A DNA stretch of 64,000 bases from NCBI RefSeq assembly GCF_004366715.1, contig NZ_SOQZ01000002.1, positions 186,001-250,000 on the forward strand, written 5' to 3'. Origin of the DNA: Meridianimaribacter flavus (GTDB taxonomy: Bacteria > Bacteroidota > Bacteroidia > Flavobacteriales > Flavobacteriaceae). The notes under the pieces are model-generated. The model was not told the DNA's origin, did not search any database, and saw only the letters and a program-made list of their open reading frames with translations. Position numbers and translations under genes: made by a program. Each line of letters opens with the position of its first letter. Positions within the stretch are counted from its first letter, which is position 1. Below, piece by piece: positions 27,073 through 35,906 of this stretch.

Positions 27073-28215
27073 TTAAAGATATAATGAAGTTTTTTGATTG
27101 TTTATCAAAACGAAATCGTTTTCGCTTTCCACTTTTAGAGCACCATTTTTAGCATCTAAAACCTTGCTATTGTTGGCATTTATTTCCCTGTGAGCATAAA
27201 AGTTTTCTAATTTTGAAATTTTTTGAATTTTTGGCACAAAAATGATGGAATTTTCTTTCAATCGCTCTTCATATTGAATCGCAATGTCCAAAATTTCACC
27301 ATTTACATCTGCATTTCTAATAATAATATCGAAAAACAGCTTCTCATTTGCTGGAATATCAAAATAAGACTCATAACCTTCTCCTTCGACATTATTATTT
27401 GCAATATAATTGAAAGATGTTAATAGCGAATTAAAAATAAGCGCTCTGGTTTCTTCTCTAGCATAATCATTTGGAAAATGTCCAGCTTCAAACAAAATAG
27501 TAGGCACACCTTTATGTTGAAACGTGTCTCCTACACAGTTAATATTAAATGCATCATCATAAATACCAACTTTGTTAGGTATAACTTTTTGCAACGTATT
27601 ATTCATAACCGAAATCACTTCCATAGCTATTTTTCTGTTTTTAGAAAGACTACGAGCTTCATCTTGCGCTGGAGACAAAAAAGACACTATAGCTGAGTTA
27701 TTGGATTTTCCTGCACTAAAAATTGTACGCTGACCATGTAAATTATAGCAATAGTCTGGTTTAAAGTCTTCAAAACACGTTTTAAGAACTAAACTTTCTG
27801 GTTGAGTAAGGTTTTGAGCATCTCTATTTAGGTCAACCTCATTTGCATTAACTCGTGTATATGCTCTAGCACCATCAGGATTAAGTATAGGAATGATTTT
27901 TAAAGTACAGTTATTTAAAATAGCCTTAGCGTAACTATTATTAGACGCAAGGAAGTTAAACACATCAAAAAGCGCTTTTGTAGTTGTGCTTTCATTACCG
28001 TGCATTTGCGACCATAACAATAAACGTTTATCACCTTTACCAACAGTAACAGAAAAAATATCTTCTCCATTAACCGATTCTCCAATGACATCAACACTAA
28101 AATTTGATGATAAATTATTAAGCAAAGAAACAATATGATCATTACAAATATATCGATGATGCAATGACTTTTCCTTACTAAAACTATAGGCGTTTTTAAT
28201 CAATTCAATATCCAT
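27073..28215 (-). CDS. M14 family zinc carboxypeptidase
   Basis: A 380-residue metallocarboxypeptidase. The zinc ligands are H72 and E75 (MHGNES) and H160 (NLHGQR), the substrate-binding Asn-Arg pair is in EVDLNRDAQN, and E243 (FEAGHFPND) is the likely catalytic Glu. No signal peptide is visible, so it is probably cytoplasmic. A C-terminal domain of about 120 residues follows the peptidase. It is divergent from a small XRE-type regulator, and palindromic repeats lie across its promoter, suggesting repression by that regulator. Confidence 0.88.
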   Translation of the reverse strand: MDIELIKNAYSFSKEKSLHHRYICNDHIVSLLNNLSSNFSVDVIGESVNGEDIFSVTVGKGDKRLLLWSQMHGNESTTTKALFDVFNFLASNNSYAKAILNNCTLKIIPILNPDGARAYTRVNANEVDLNRDAQNLTQPESLVLKTCFEDFKPDYCYNLHGQRTIFSAGKSNNSAIVSFLSPAQDEARSLSKNRKIAMEVISVMNNTLQKVIPNKVGIYDDAFNINCVGDTFQHKGVPTILFEAGHFPNDYAREETRALIFNSLLTSFNYIANNNVEGEGYESYFDIPANEKLFFDIIIRNADVNGEILDIAIQYEERLKENSIIFVPKIQKISKLENFYAHREINANNSKVLDAKNGALKVESENDFVLINNQKTSLYL

Positions 28216-28233
28216 AGATTTTCTTTAATACTA

Positions 28234-28241
28234 CAAAGGTA
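28234..28241 (-). promoter_or_regulatory. Promoter of the M14 carboxypeptidase gene
   Basis: Reads TACCTTTG on the - strand (TAnnTTTG). A TTG on the same strand (28258-28260) is 16 bases upstream. The spacer between the two elements is filled by the palindromic repeats. Confidence 0.6.
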
Positions 28242-28267
28242 TACAATTGTAAATTTACAATTGTAAA
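28242..28267. promoter_or_regulatory. Tandem palindromic operator
   Basis: TACAATTGTAAA occurs twice with a 14-base period (28242-28253 and 28256-28267); each core TACAATTGTA is a perfect palindrome. They lie between the -7 and -33 elements of the M14 gene, an arrangement expected to block RNA polymerase. The divergent XRE protein is the obvious candidate binder, by inference. Confidence 0.6.
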
Positions 28268-28476
28268 CACAAAAAATTGATGAAATAAATACACTTGTAA
28301 ACAGAAAATTTAATTTTTAAACTGGGAACAGTTTATTCAACCATCTTATTTTTAACATTTATATATTTATTTATTTAAATTATTATTTATCAGTCATTTA
28401 ATACACTTCAATTAAAGTTATAATATATATAAAATTATTAAATATGAAACAATAATAATCTACATATCATATTATT

Positions 28477-28492
28477 TGTTACATTTGTAACA
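28477..28492. promoter_or_regulatory. Inverted repeat over the XRE gene promoter
   Basis: TGTTACA-TT-TGTAACA is a perfect inverted repeat. It contains the + strand -7 element TACATTTG at 28480-28487, about 31 bases before ATG 28519. The TTGTAAC arms resemble the TTGTAAAC half-sites nearby, suggesting autoregulation. Confidence 0.55.
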
Positions 28493-28518
28493 CCAAATCT
28501 TAAATTTGTGTGTTTACA

Positions 28519-28893
28519 ATGATAAACAACGAAGAATTCATTATCCGACTACAAAAAGTCATCGATTTTTATGGTGAAAGTGCATCGTCTTTTGCAGAAA
28601 AAATTGGTGTGCAACGCTCTAGTATTTCGCATATACTTTCAGGACGAAATAAGCCTAGTTTAGATTTTGTTTTGAAAGTGCTACACTCCTATCCCGAAGT
28701 TGAATTGTATTGGTTAATGAATGGTAAGGGAGAATTTCCTGCTACCGAAAAGCAAAAAATTGTTCAACCCGAAATTAAAACTATTGAAACAATAACCCAA
28801 TCACCTTCTCCTACTTCAAATTCATCTGAAAAGAAAATAAATAGAATTGTAATTTTTTATGACGATGGTACTTTTGAAGATTTTGTTAAATAG
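28519..28893 (+). CDS. XRE-type helix-turn-helix regulator
   Basis: A 124-residue protein with an N-terminal HTH_3 domain: FIIRLQKVIDFYGESASSFA, then KIGVQRSSISHILSGRNKPS as the recognition region, and a linker to a short C-terminal conserved end (RIVIFYDDGTFEDF). The ATG at 28519 is chosen; a GTG at 28510 is in frame but would overlap likely operator sequence. It is divergent from the M14 peptidase, with palindromes covering both promoters, so it probably represses itself and the peptidase gene. Confidence 0.82.
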   Translation: MINNEEFIIRLQKVIDFYGESASSFAEKIGVQRSSISHILSGRNKPSLDFVLKVLHSYPEVELYWLMNGKGEFPATEKQKIVQPEIKTIETITQSPSPTSNSSEKKINRIVIFYDDGTFEDFVK

Positions 28894-28948
28894 TTTTACT
28901 CACATTCTTTTTATAATAGCAACAAATAAATTGGTAGGTTTCTTTTCG

Positions 28949-28956
28949 TAATTTTG
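28949..28956 (+). promoter_or_regulatory. Promoter of the small lipoprotein gene
   Basis: TAATTTTG matches TAnnTTTG, with TTG 15 bases upstream, slightly closer than usual. It is 18 bases before ATG 28974. Confidence 0.55.
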
Positions 28957-28973
28957 TATTACAATTAACTTTT

Positions 28974-29360
28974 ATGAGACTACTTATTTGTATTTGCTTT
29001 TTAGCCTTGTTTTCGAGCTGTTTTCAAACTGAACGTAATTGTAGTGATTACAAAACAGGAACTTTTGAATTTTCTTATCTCGACAATGGTGTAGAGAAAA
29101 CTGCAAAATTTACCAGAACGGAAGATTATAGTATTGATTTTATTGAAGGAAAAGCTGATTCGTCTTCTGTACGATGGATAAATGACTGCGAGTTTATTTT
29201 AAAAAAACTACACCCTAAGTCTACACAAGAAGCAAAAGCTATACACATGAAAATTCTAAATACAACTGACAATTCATATACGTTTGAATACACCTATGCT
29301 GTAAAAGAGCAAAATAGACCTAATCGCGTTGAAAAAGGAGTTGCCACTAAAATCGATTAA
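28974..29360 (+). CDS. Small conserved lipoprotein of unknown function
   Basis: A 128-residue protein with a lipoprotein signal peptide (ICFLALFSSC, Cys16) and a short beta-rich domain (KTGTFEFSYLDNG; SSVRWINDCEFILKKLHP; SYTFEYTYAV). Two further cysteines (Cys23 and the Cys of INDCEF) could form a disulphide. I recall similar flavobacterial proteins sometimes labelled as DNA topoisomerase IV, apparently from gene context; nothing in this sequence supports that. The TerC-type gene follows after 3 bases, so they share a transcript. Confidence 0.75.
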   Translation: MRLLICICFLALFSSCFQTERNCSDYKTGTFEFSYLDNGVEKTAKFTRTEDYSIDFIEGKADSSSVRWINDCEFILKKLHPKSTQEAKAIHMKILNTTDNSYTFEYTYAVKEQNRPNRVEKGVATKID

Positions 29361-29363
29361 AAA

Positions 29364-30155
29364 ATGTTAGAGTTTTTACTTACACCAGATGCTATAATGG
29401 CATTGTTAACATTGACATTCCTTGAAATCATCTTAGGAATAGATAATATCGTTTTCATATCTATTGCTGCCAACAAGCTACCTGAACACCAACGTAGCAA
29501 AGCCACAAACATTGGTTTACTACTAGCCATGTTACAACGTATTATTTTGTTGTTTTTCGTTTCCTTTTTAATTGGACTTAAAGAGCCTTTTTATACGATA
29601 GATAACTCTTGGCTACATGTTGGTATTAGTTGGCAAGCTATTATTTTATTTGCTGGTGGACTTTTTCTTATCTATAAAAGCACTTCTGAAATTAGAGAAA
29701 AAGTTGAAACCCCAAGCCATGATGAAAACAATGTAAAACACAAAAAAATCACCTCGTTATCGCAAGCCATTACTCAAATTTTGATTATTGACTTTATCTT
29801 TTCTGTAGACTCTATTTTAACTGCAGTAGGAATGACCAATGGTTTACACCCAAACCACAATTACGCTTTAGTGCTTATGATTATTGCTGTAGTTATTTCA
29901 ATAATAATCATGATAGGTTTTGCAAACCCAATTAGAAAATTTATAGACACTCATCCAAGTATGCAAATATTAGGATTAGCGTTTCTAATACTTATTGGTT
30001 TTATGCTTATTACTGAAGCTGCGCATTTATCTCACACTTCTGTTTTTGGACAAACTGTTGGAGCTATACCAAAAGGATATTTGTACTTTGCTATAGCATT
30101 TTCACTGTTTGTAGAATTTTTAAACTACAGAGTTACAAAAAACAAGAACAAGTAA
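29364..30155 (+). CDS. TerC/Alx family integral membrane protein
   Basis: A 263-residue membrane protein of the TerC family with about seven hydrophobic segments. The conserved acidic motifs are present: LEIILGIDNIVFISI near residue 20 and IIDFIFSVDSILTAVGM near residue 150. Family members are linked to metal (manganese, tellurite) handling and to metalation of exported proteins. It follows a small lipoprotein, and a hairpin without T-tail (30144-30166) separates it from the convergent parC gene. Confidence 0.88.
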   Translation: MLEFLLTPDAIMALLTLTFLEIILGIDNIVFISIAANKLPEHQRSKATNIGLLLAMLQRIILLFFVSFLIGLKEPFYTIDNSWLHVGISWQAIILFAGGLFLIYKSTSEIREKVETPSHDENNVKHKKITSLSQAITQILIIDFIFSVDSILTAVGMTNGLHPNHNYALVLMIIAVVISIIIMIGFANPIRKFIDTHPSMQILGLAFLILIGFMLITEAAHLSHTSVFGQTVGAIPKGYLYFAIAFSLFVEFLNYRVTKNKNK

Positions 30156-30166
30156 ATTTTGTTCTT
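30144..30166. terminator. Short hairpin between the TerC-type gene and parC
   Basis: AAGAACAA and TTGTTCTT pair around a 7-base loop. The first arm is within the end of the TerC-type coding sequence and there is no long T-run, so termination is uncertain. Confidence 0.4.
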
Positions 30167-30179
30167 AGCTAATTAAAGC

Positions 30180-32864
30180 TTAAAACAGTGTAATTTGTCC
30201 TTCTTCATCAGTTTCAAAATTGTTGTCGTCATTATTAGTTGAACTGTTTGATGAATTCGACTCTGGCTTATTGTCGCTTGATGCCTTAGGAGCATTGTCA
30301 TCATTACTAACTTCAGTTTCGTCAACAACCTCTATATCATCAGCAGGCACTTCCTCTGGAGCTTCATAAGGCAATGGTTCAAGTAAGCTTACTTGGTTTA
30401 CTTTATCTTTTGTTAGTTGATTCCCTAAAGCTGTAATTCCTTTAATAGCTATGAACTCTTCAAGATTGATTTCTAAATTAGGTTTACGGTCTTTACCTCT
30501 TTCTTTGGTGAATTCAATTTCGGCAATAGGTTTCCAATCGGTTGAAACAATTTCTAAACGAGACTCAGGATGTTCCGAGATAAAAACTTCTTCCTTTCCT
30601 TCATTCTCAATTAAAAAACGCTTGACATAGTACAACTCTTTTTCGCCATTATAATATATAGCTGAAATAGGCTTTTTAGGCACCCATTTTTCCATGACAA
30701 TCATATCGTCATCAAAATGCGTGGTAATTTCAGGAATAATAGTCTTTACTATACCAGATTGAGTTATGATTAAAATACGGTCTTCTCCTCTAAACTCACC
30801 AACCAGCTCTCCTCTACCATCAACATTTAATCGTTGTACTGTATCATCAAACCAAATTTTTCTTGGTTTTAAAGTCGAAACTCCTTTTTCTTTAAGCTCA
30901 ATGCGTTTTACAGAGTATTTAGTAACTAAATTTCCTTTAGAAGCTCGACCTTTTATAAGTACATCGGCAAAATCCAAATCCCATTTTAGTTTTTTGATAC
31001 TTCCTACTTGACGTAACAAAACGGTTACCACCTCTGCTTCACCATTAGGATTAGCAGAGAAATAATACACTAAAGAACTCTTCGAGCCATTAGTTAAATC
31101 GTACTCTCTATCTCGAGTTATTGAAGTTACGGCAAAACGTTTTACATACGTTGGACCTCCTTTTCCATCTCTATAAATCATATTATAGATGGTACGCTTG
31201 TCTTTTTTCTTAAATACAGCTACGTGAATGATATCTTTACCTATAAATGTTTTTGAATCCACTTTGGTAACCATCATTTTACCTTCTCGTGTAAACACTA
31301 TAATGTCATCAATATCACTACAATCACACACATATTCATCTCTTTTAAGCGAAGTACCTACAAAACCTTCTTCTCTATTCACATAAAGTTTTGTGTTTCT
31401 AATTACAACTTTTGTAGCATCAACATCATCAAACACACGAATTTCAGTCATTCGCTCCTTACCTTCACCATAGTCTTTTTTCAATCGCTCAAAATAAGCA
31501 ATAGCATAGTCGATAAGGTTATCTAAATGGTGTTTTACTTCAGCGATTTGTTCTTCAAGAGCATCAATTTTTTGTTGTGCTTTTTCAATATCAAATTTTG
31601 AAATACGCTTAATTCGTATTTCGGTTAATCTAACAATATCGTCTTCAGTAATTGCGCGTTTTAGATGTTTAATATGTGGCTGAAGTCCTTTATCTATAGC
31701 TTTTATAACACCTTCCCAAGTTTCTTCTTCTTCAATATCACGATAAATTCTGTTTTCAATGAAAATACGCTCTAAAGATGCAAAATGCCACTGCTCTTCA
31801 AACTCTCCTAGCTTTATTTCTAATTCACTTTTTAAAAGCTGAACAGTATTGTCTGTAGAACGACGTAGCATTTCAGAAACACCAATAAACAATGGCTTGT
31901 TATCTTCAATAACACAACCTAATGGAGAAATTGAGGTCTCGCAATTGGTAAATGCATAAAGTGCATCAATGGTTTTATCAGGCGAAATTCCGTTAGGTAA
32001 ATGCACAAGTATTTCTACTTCTGCTGCAGTATTGTCTTCAATCTTTTTAATCTTGATTTTTCCTTTTTCATTCGCCTTAAGGATAGAATCAATTAATGAA
32101 GAGGTGTTAGTACCAAAAGGAATTTCGGTAATTACTAAAGTATTTTTATCTAACTGAGAAATTTTTGCTCTAACACGAACTTTACCTCCTCTGTTTCCAT
32201 CATTATAGTTCGTAAAATCAGCGATTCCTGCAGTAGGGAAATCTGGATATATTGTAAAGCGCTTTCCTTTTAAGTGTTTAACAGAAGCGTCTATTAACTC
32301 AATAAAGTTGTGCGGTAAAATTTTAGTTGACAGTCCAACTGCAATACCTTCTCCACCTTGAGCTAATAATAACGGAAACATTACCGGAAGATTTACAGGC
32401 TCTTTACGACGACCGTCATAACTAGCTTGCCACTCAGTAATTTTTGGGTTATACACCACATCTAAAGCAAATTTAGATAAGCGTGCTTCAATATAACGCG
32501 ATGCTGCAGCACTATCTCCTGTAAGAATATTTCCCCAGTTTCCTTGGGTATCAATGAGTAAATCTTTTTGACCAATTTGTACCATGGCATCAGCAATACT
32601 TGCATCTCCATGAGGATGGTACTGCATAGTATGACCAACTATATTAGCCACTTTGTTATAACGACCATCATCTAAGTCTTTCATAGAGTGCATAATACGT
32701 CGTTGAACTGGTTTAAAACCATCTTCAATTGCTGGTACAGCACGTTCTAGAATTACATACGATGCGTAATCCAAAAACCAGTCTTTATACATACCAGTAA
32801 CTCTGGTAATTGTTTCCTGATTATCGTCATGTTCATTCAACAAATCGTCTTTTTCTTCGCTCAT
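30180..32864 (-). CDS. parC: DNA topoisomerase IV subunit A
   Basis: An 894-residue type IIA topoisomerase subunit. The breakage-reunion domain has the catalytic tyrosine at Y124 (AASRYIEARL) and the HPHGD motif at residues 83-87. The coiled-coil tower is around residues 400-450 (KAQQKIDALEEQIAEVKHHL), followed by a C-terminal DNA-wrapping region and an acidic Asn/Ser-rich tail of about 50 residues. With ParE it decatenates daughter chromosomes. No GyrA-box sequence is evident, and parE lies upstream on the same strand, which supports topoisomerase IV over gyrase. Confidence 0.92.
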   Translation of the reverse strand: MSEEKDDLLNEHDDNQETITRVTGMYKDWFLDYASYVILERAVPAIEDGFKPVQRRIMHSMKDLDDGRYNKVANIVGHTMQYHPHGDASIADAMVQIGQKDLLIDTQGNWGNILTGDSAAASRYIEARLSKFALDVVYNPKITEWQASYDGRRKEPVNLPVMFPLLLAQGGEGIAVGLSTKILPHNFIELIDASVKHLKGKRFTIYPDFPTAGIADFTNYNDGNRGGKVRVRAKISQLDKNTLVITEIPFGTNTSSLIDSILKANEKGKIKIKKIEDNTAAEVEILVHLPNGISPDKTIDALYAFTNCETSISPLGCVIEDNKPLFIGVSEMLRRSTDNTVQLLKSELEIKLGEFEEQWHFASLERIFIENRIYRDIEEEETWEGVIKAIDKGLQPHIKHLKRAITEDDIVRLTEIRIKRISKFDIEKAQQKIDALEEQIAEVKHHLDNLIDYAIAYFERLKKDYGEGKERMTEIRVFDDVDATKVVIRNTKLYVNREEGFVGTSLKRDEYVCDCSDIDDIIVFTREGKMMVTKVDSKTFIGKDIIHVAVFKKKDKRTIYNMIYRDGKGGPTYVKRFAVTSITRDREYDLTNGSKSSLVYYFSANPNGEAEVVTVLLRQVGSIKKLKWDLDFADVLIKGRASKGNLVTKYSVKRIELKEKGVSTLKPRKIWFDDTVQRLNVDGRGELVGEFRGEDRILIITQSGIVKTIIPEITTHFDDDMIVMEKWVPKKPISAIYYNGEKELYYVKRFLIENEGKEEVFISEHPESRLEIVSTDWKPIAEIEFTKERGKDRKPNLEINLEEFIAIKGITALGNQLTKDKVNQVSLLEPLPYEAPEEVPADDIEVVDETEVSNDDNAPKASSDNKPESNSSNSSTNNDDNNFETDEEGQITLF

Positions 32865-32867
32865 TAA

Positions 32868-33347
32868 TTAGTGTTGTTTTCGGTTTAGTTTAATCATTTT
32901 ACTCAATGACTGTCTTATATACTTGCGCTTTTTTTTAGAAACCAAAGTTACATTAAAACGTTCTTTTTTTGTGTGTCCTCTTCTATCTTTAATATAAAGT
33001 ATTAAGCCTTTATAAATTATAAAATTCACAAACTTATATCCTGTGAGATTTTCTTTTTCAAACTCTACAGTATGCTCACGATAGTTAAAATGATCTGAAA
33101 GCAATAAACCTTTATTAGACACTACTACTTTAAGTCCATCACTATCATACTCAAAATATTTAGAAATACTATGCACCACAAAGAACAAAAACGCAAAACT
33201 TAAAGCTATAATAACAAACGTAAGTAACGGATTGCTAGTTAAATCCTTGAATGCGCTAAAAACGGTTGCAAAAAATATGGCAAGCACTATCAGTATAAAA
33301 TATACCGATATTATCACATTTCTAACTTTTGAGTTGTTGGTTCTCAT
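32868..33347 (-). CDS. Two-helix membrane protein between parE and parC
   Basis: A 159-residue protein with two N-terminal membrane helices ([19 protein letters not shown] and [19 protein letters not shown]) and a soluble C-terminal part with alternating strands ([37 protein letters not shown]) that resembles a bacterial PH-like domain, ending in a basic tail. Its ATG overlaps the parE stop by 4 bases (ATGA), and parC starts 3 bases after its stop, so it is co-translated with both topoisomerase subunits. Its function is unknown. Confidence 0.75.
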   Translation of the reverse strand: MRTNNSKVRNVIISVYFILIVLAIFFATVFSAFKDLTSNPLLTFVIIALSFAFLFFVVHSISKYFEYDSDGLKVVVSNKGLLLSDHFNYREHTVEFEKENLTGYKFVNFIIYKGLILYIKDRRGHTKKERFNVTLVSKKKRKYIRQSLSKMIKLNRKQH

Positions 33348-35203
33348 ACACTCTCCTCAACGATATCTAACTCAACTTTAAGGTTATTAATGATAAATTC
33401 TTGTCTGTCTGGTGTGTTTTTACCCATGTAAAACGACAGTAATTCTTCAATAGACATGTCTTTGTCTAACATTACAGGATCTAAACGAATATCTTCGCCA
33501 ATAAAGTGTTTAAACTCATCTGGTGAAATCTCACCAAGACCTTTAAATCGTGTGATTTCTGGTTTTGGTTTTAATTCTTCTATAGCATTTAGACGCTCTT
33601 CGTCTGTATAGCAATAAATGGTTTTTTTCTTATTACGAACCCTAAACAAAGGTGTTTGTAATATATATAAATGACCTTCTTTTATAACTTCTGGGAAAAA
33701 TTGCAGGAAAAACGTAATCAACAACAATCTAATATGCATACCATCAACATCGGCATCAGTAGCGATAACCACATTGTTATAACGTAAGTCTTCTAATGAC
33801 TCTTCAATATTTAAGGCTGCTTGTAATAGGTTGAACTCTTCGTTTTCGTATACAATTTTCTTACTTAGTCCGTAGCAGTTTAAAGGTTTTCCTTTTAAGC
33901 TGAAAACCGCTTGAGTATTCACGTCTCTAGACTTTGTAATACTTCCCGATGCAGAATCTCCCTCAGTAATAAATAAGGTAGTTTCTAAGTTTCTTTCGTT
34001 TTTAGTATCACCAAAATGAACACGACAGTCTCTTAATTTTTTATTATGAAGACTTGCCTTTTTAGCTCTGTCTTTTGCAAGTTTTCTAATTCCTGACAAT
34101 TCTTTACGCTCACGTTCTGCCTGTAAAATTTTACGTTGAATTTTCTCAGCAGTATCAGGGTTTTTATGTAAAAAGTTGTCTAAGTATGTTTTTATAAAGT
34201 CATTTACATAAGTTCTTACAGTGGGCAAATCGCCTCCCATATCAGTTGAACCTAATTTTGTTTTCGTTTGACTTTCAAAAACAGGCTCCATTACTTTTAT
34301 TGAAATAGCAGCAACTATAGATTTTCTAACATCAGAAGCTTCATAGTTTTTACCGTAAAATTCACGAATGGTCTTCACTAAAGCTTCTCTAAAAGCCGCT
34401 AAGTGCGTACCTCCTTGAGTGGTATTTTGTCCGTTAACAAAAGAATGATATTGCTCGCTATACTGCGTTTTACTGTGAGTTAAAGCTATTTCAATATCAT
34501 CTCCTTTTAGATGCACAATTGGATATAGCACATCAGTCTCACTAATGTTTTCAGACAGTAAATCTTTAAGACCATTTTCACTATAATACTTTTCTCCATT
34601 AAAGACAATGGTTAATCCAGGATTTAAGTACACATAGTTTTTGAGCATTTTTTCTACATACTCATTTCTATACTTATAGTTTTTAAATATGGTTTCGTCA
34701 GGAATAAAAGATACTTTGGTTCCTTTTCGTCTTGATGTATCGTCTAAAGTTTCTTGGTTTGTAAGATTTCCTTGTTCAAACTCTGCTGAAGCTGATTTTC
34801 CATCACGTGTAGATTCTACTCTAAAATAGTTTGATAATGCATTTACAGCTTTTGTACCAACACCATTAAGTCCTACCGATTTTTTAAACGCTCTAGAATC
34901 GTACTTACCACCTGTATTCATTTTAGACACAACATCTACAACTTTACCAAGCGGAATACCACGTCCGTAATCGCGAACTATAACCTTGTTTCCTTGTATG
35001 GAAATTTCAATGGTTTTTCCTGCTCCCATGACATACTCGTCAATAGAGTTATCTAATACTTCTTTTAAAAGAATGTAAATACCATCGTCTGGAGATGAGC
35101 CATCACCAAGTTTACCAATATACATTCCTGGACGCATTCTAATATGTTCTTTCCAGTCGAGTGAGCGTATATTATCTTCGGTATAATTGGTTTGTTCTGA
35201 CAT
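33344..35203 (-). CDS. parE: DNA topoisomerase IV subunit B
   Basis: A 619-residue GHKL ATPase/TOPRIM protein. Features in order: [11 protein letters not shown] and [12 protein letters not shown] of the ATP site, VRDYGRGIP, the lid [14 protein letters not shown], the transducer with QTKTKLG, and the TOPRIM motif [13 protein letters not shown], followed by [11 protein letters not shown]. The start is ATG 35203 (MSEQTNYTE); the frame is open to 35269 but the extension is hydrophobic and non-conserved. It is the first gene of the parE-membrane protein-parC operon. Confidence 0.94.
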   Translation of the reverse strand: MSEQTNYTEDNIRSLDWKEHIRMRPGMYIGKLGDGSSPDDGIYILLKEVLDNSIDEYVMGAGKTIEISIQGNKVIVRDYGRGIPLGKVVDVVSKMNTGGKYDSRAFKKSVGLNGVGTKAVNALSNYFRVESTRDGKSASAEFEQGNLTNQETLDDTSRRKGTKVSFIPDETIFKNYKYRNEYVEKMLKNYVYLNPGLTIVFNGEKYYSENGLKDLLSENISETDVLYPIVHLKGDDIEIALTHSKTQYSEQYHSFVNGQNTTQGGTHLAAFREALVKTIREFYGKNYEASDVRKSIVAAISIKVMEPVFESQTKTKLGSTDMGGDLPTVRTYVNDFIKTYLDNFLHKNPDTAEKIQRKILQAERERKELSGIRKLAKDRAKKASLHNKKLRDCRVHFGDTKNERNLETTLFITEGDSASGSITKSRDVNTQAVFSLKGKPLNCYGLSKKIVYENEEFNLLQAALNIEESLEDLRYNNVVIATDADVDGMHIRLLLITFFLQFFPEVIKEGHLYILQTPLFRVRNKKKTIYCYTDEERLNAIEELKPKPEITRFKGLGEISPDEFKHFIGEDIRLDPVMLDKDMSIEELLSFYMGKNTPDRQEFIINNLKVELDIVEESV

Positions 35204-35289
35204 AGAATTGAGTGAATTTAGTGATAGGATGCTAATATAATATATCACTTTAAAAAATGAAATACACAACCCATAAAGTAATTAACAAT

Positions 35290-35320
35290 AAAAAAGCCTA
35301 TGTCGTTGATAACGTAGGCT
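35290..35320 (-). terminator. Hairpin terminator after the SRPBCC gene
   Basis: On the - strand AGCCTACGTT and AACGACATAGGCT form a stem with a small internal loop, followed by TTTTTTA. It ends transcription from the SRPBCC gene before parE. Confidence 0.75.
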
Positions 35321-35353
35321 AAGAGGTTAAAAATTTGCTAATGAGGAGCAAAT

Positions 35354-35815
35354 CTATTTTTTAGCTGAATCTTCAATAGCTGATTTTAAATATTCAACCC
35401 TACTTTTAAGTAAACTTTTGGCATAATTTCTCATAATTACCTTCTTAGTCATTTTTCCTAAAAATCCATAAGGCAATTCAAAACTAAGAACATTTACAAG
35501 TAACGTTTTTTCTCCGTAAGCTTTAAAGTGAAATTCATTACGAAAGGACTCAAAAATACCTTCAACCATTTCTTCTACAAAATAATTAGGTGCTTCAAGT
35601 TCTGAAATTTTCAATGTTAAATGTTGAAGAAACCCAAAATGCTCTTCTTCCCAACTCACCCATTCACCTAATTCTAATATTCCTGAAGTTTTACCAGATA
35701 CAGCTCTTAATGAGGCTCTGTCTAGGGATTGTTCATGAATAGCTACATCTCGAGCTAAATCAAAGCACAATTTTATATTCGCATTGATTAAAGTTTCTGT
35801 TTTTATAGAGGGCAT
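35354..35815 (-). CDS. SRPBCC-fold ligand-binding protein
   Basis: A 153-residue START/polyketide-cyclase-like protein. It opens with a strand and helix (KTETLINANIKLCFDLARD), has the central GEWVSWEEEHFGFLQHLTLKI strands and the long C-terminal helix (KVIMRNYAKSLLKSRVEYLK). Such proteins bind hydrophobic ligands in a helix-grip cavity. Close relatives are often called cell division inhibitors on weak grounds. It is a single-gene unit between YchF and parE. Confidence 0.75.
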   Translation of the reverse strand: MPSIKTETLINANIKLCFDLARDVAIHEQSLDRASLRAVSGKTSGILELGEWVSWEEEHFGFLQHLTLKISELEAPNYFVEEMVEGIFESFRNEFHFKAYGEKTLLVNVLSFELPYGFLGKMTKKVIMRNYAKSLLKSRVEYLKSAIEDSAKK

Positions 35816-35906
35816 ATGTTTAGCTAACTTATTACATCACAAGACTTAGTCTTTGCTTTTAAAGTTTAGACACAACATATTAACAAAGTCACATAAAAAA
35901 ATAACA

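Larger units (their letters stand above)
28216..28518. other. Regulatory intergenic region between M14 peptidase and XRE regulator
   Basis: This 303-base divergent spacer has no gene. It holds two promoters (28234-28241 on -, 28480-28487 on +), tandem palindromes TACAATTGTA at 28242-28267, more half-sites TTGTAAAC at 28295-28302 and GTTTACAA at 28512-28519, an inverted repeat AAACTG-GGAA-CAGTTT at 28319-28334, and TGTTACA-TT-TGTAACA at 28477-28492. Confidence 0.7.

Noticed and set aside
28974-29360. Label of DNA topoisomerase IV for the small lipoprotein
   Set aside because: It has a lipoprotein signal and no topoisomerase motif. Such a label can arise from proximity to parC.
33344-35269. 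Longer ParE with an extra hydrophobic N-terminal segment
   Set aside because: The 22 extra residues come from A+T-rich spacer and are unlike ParE; ATG 35203 gives the standard start.
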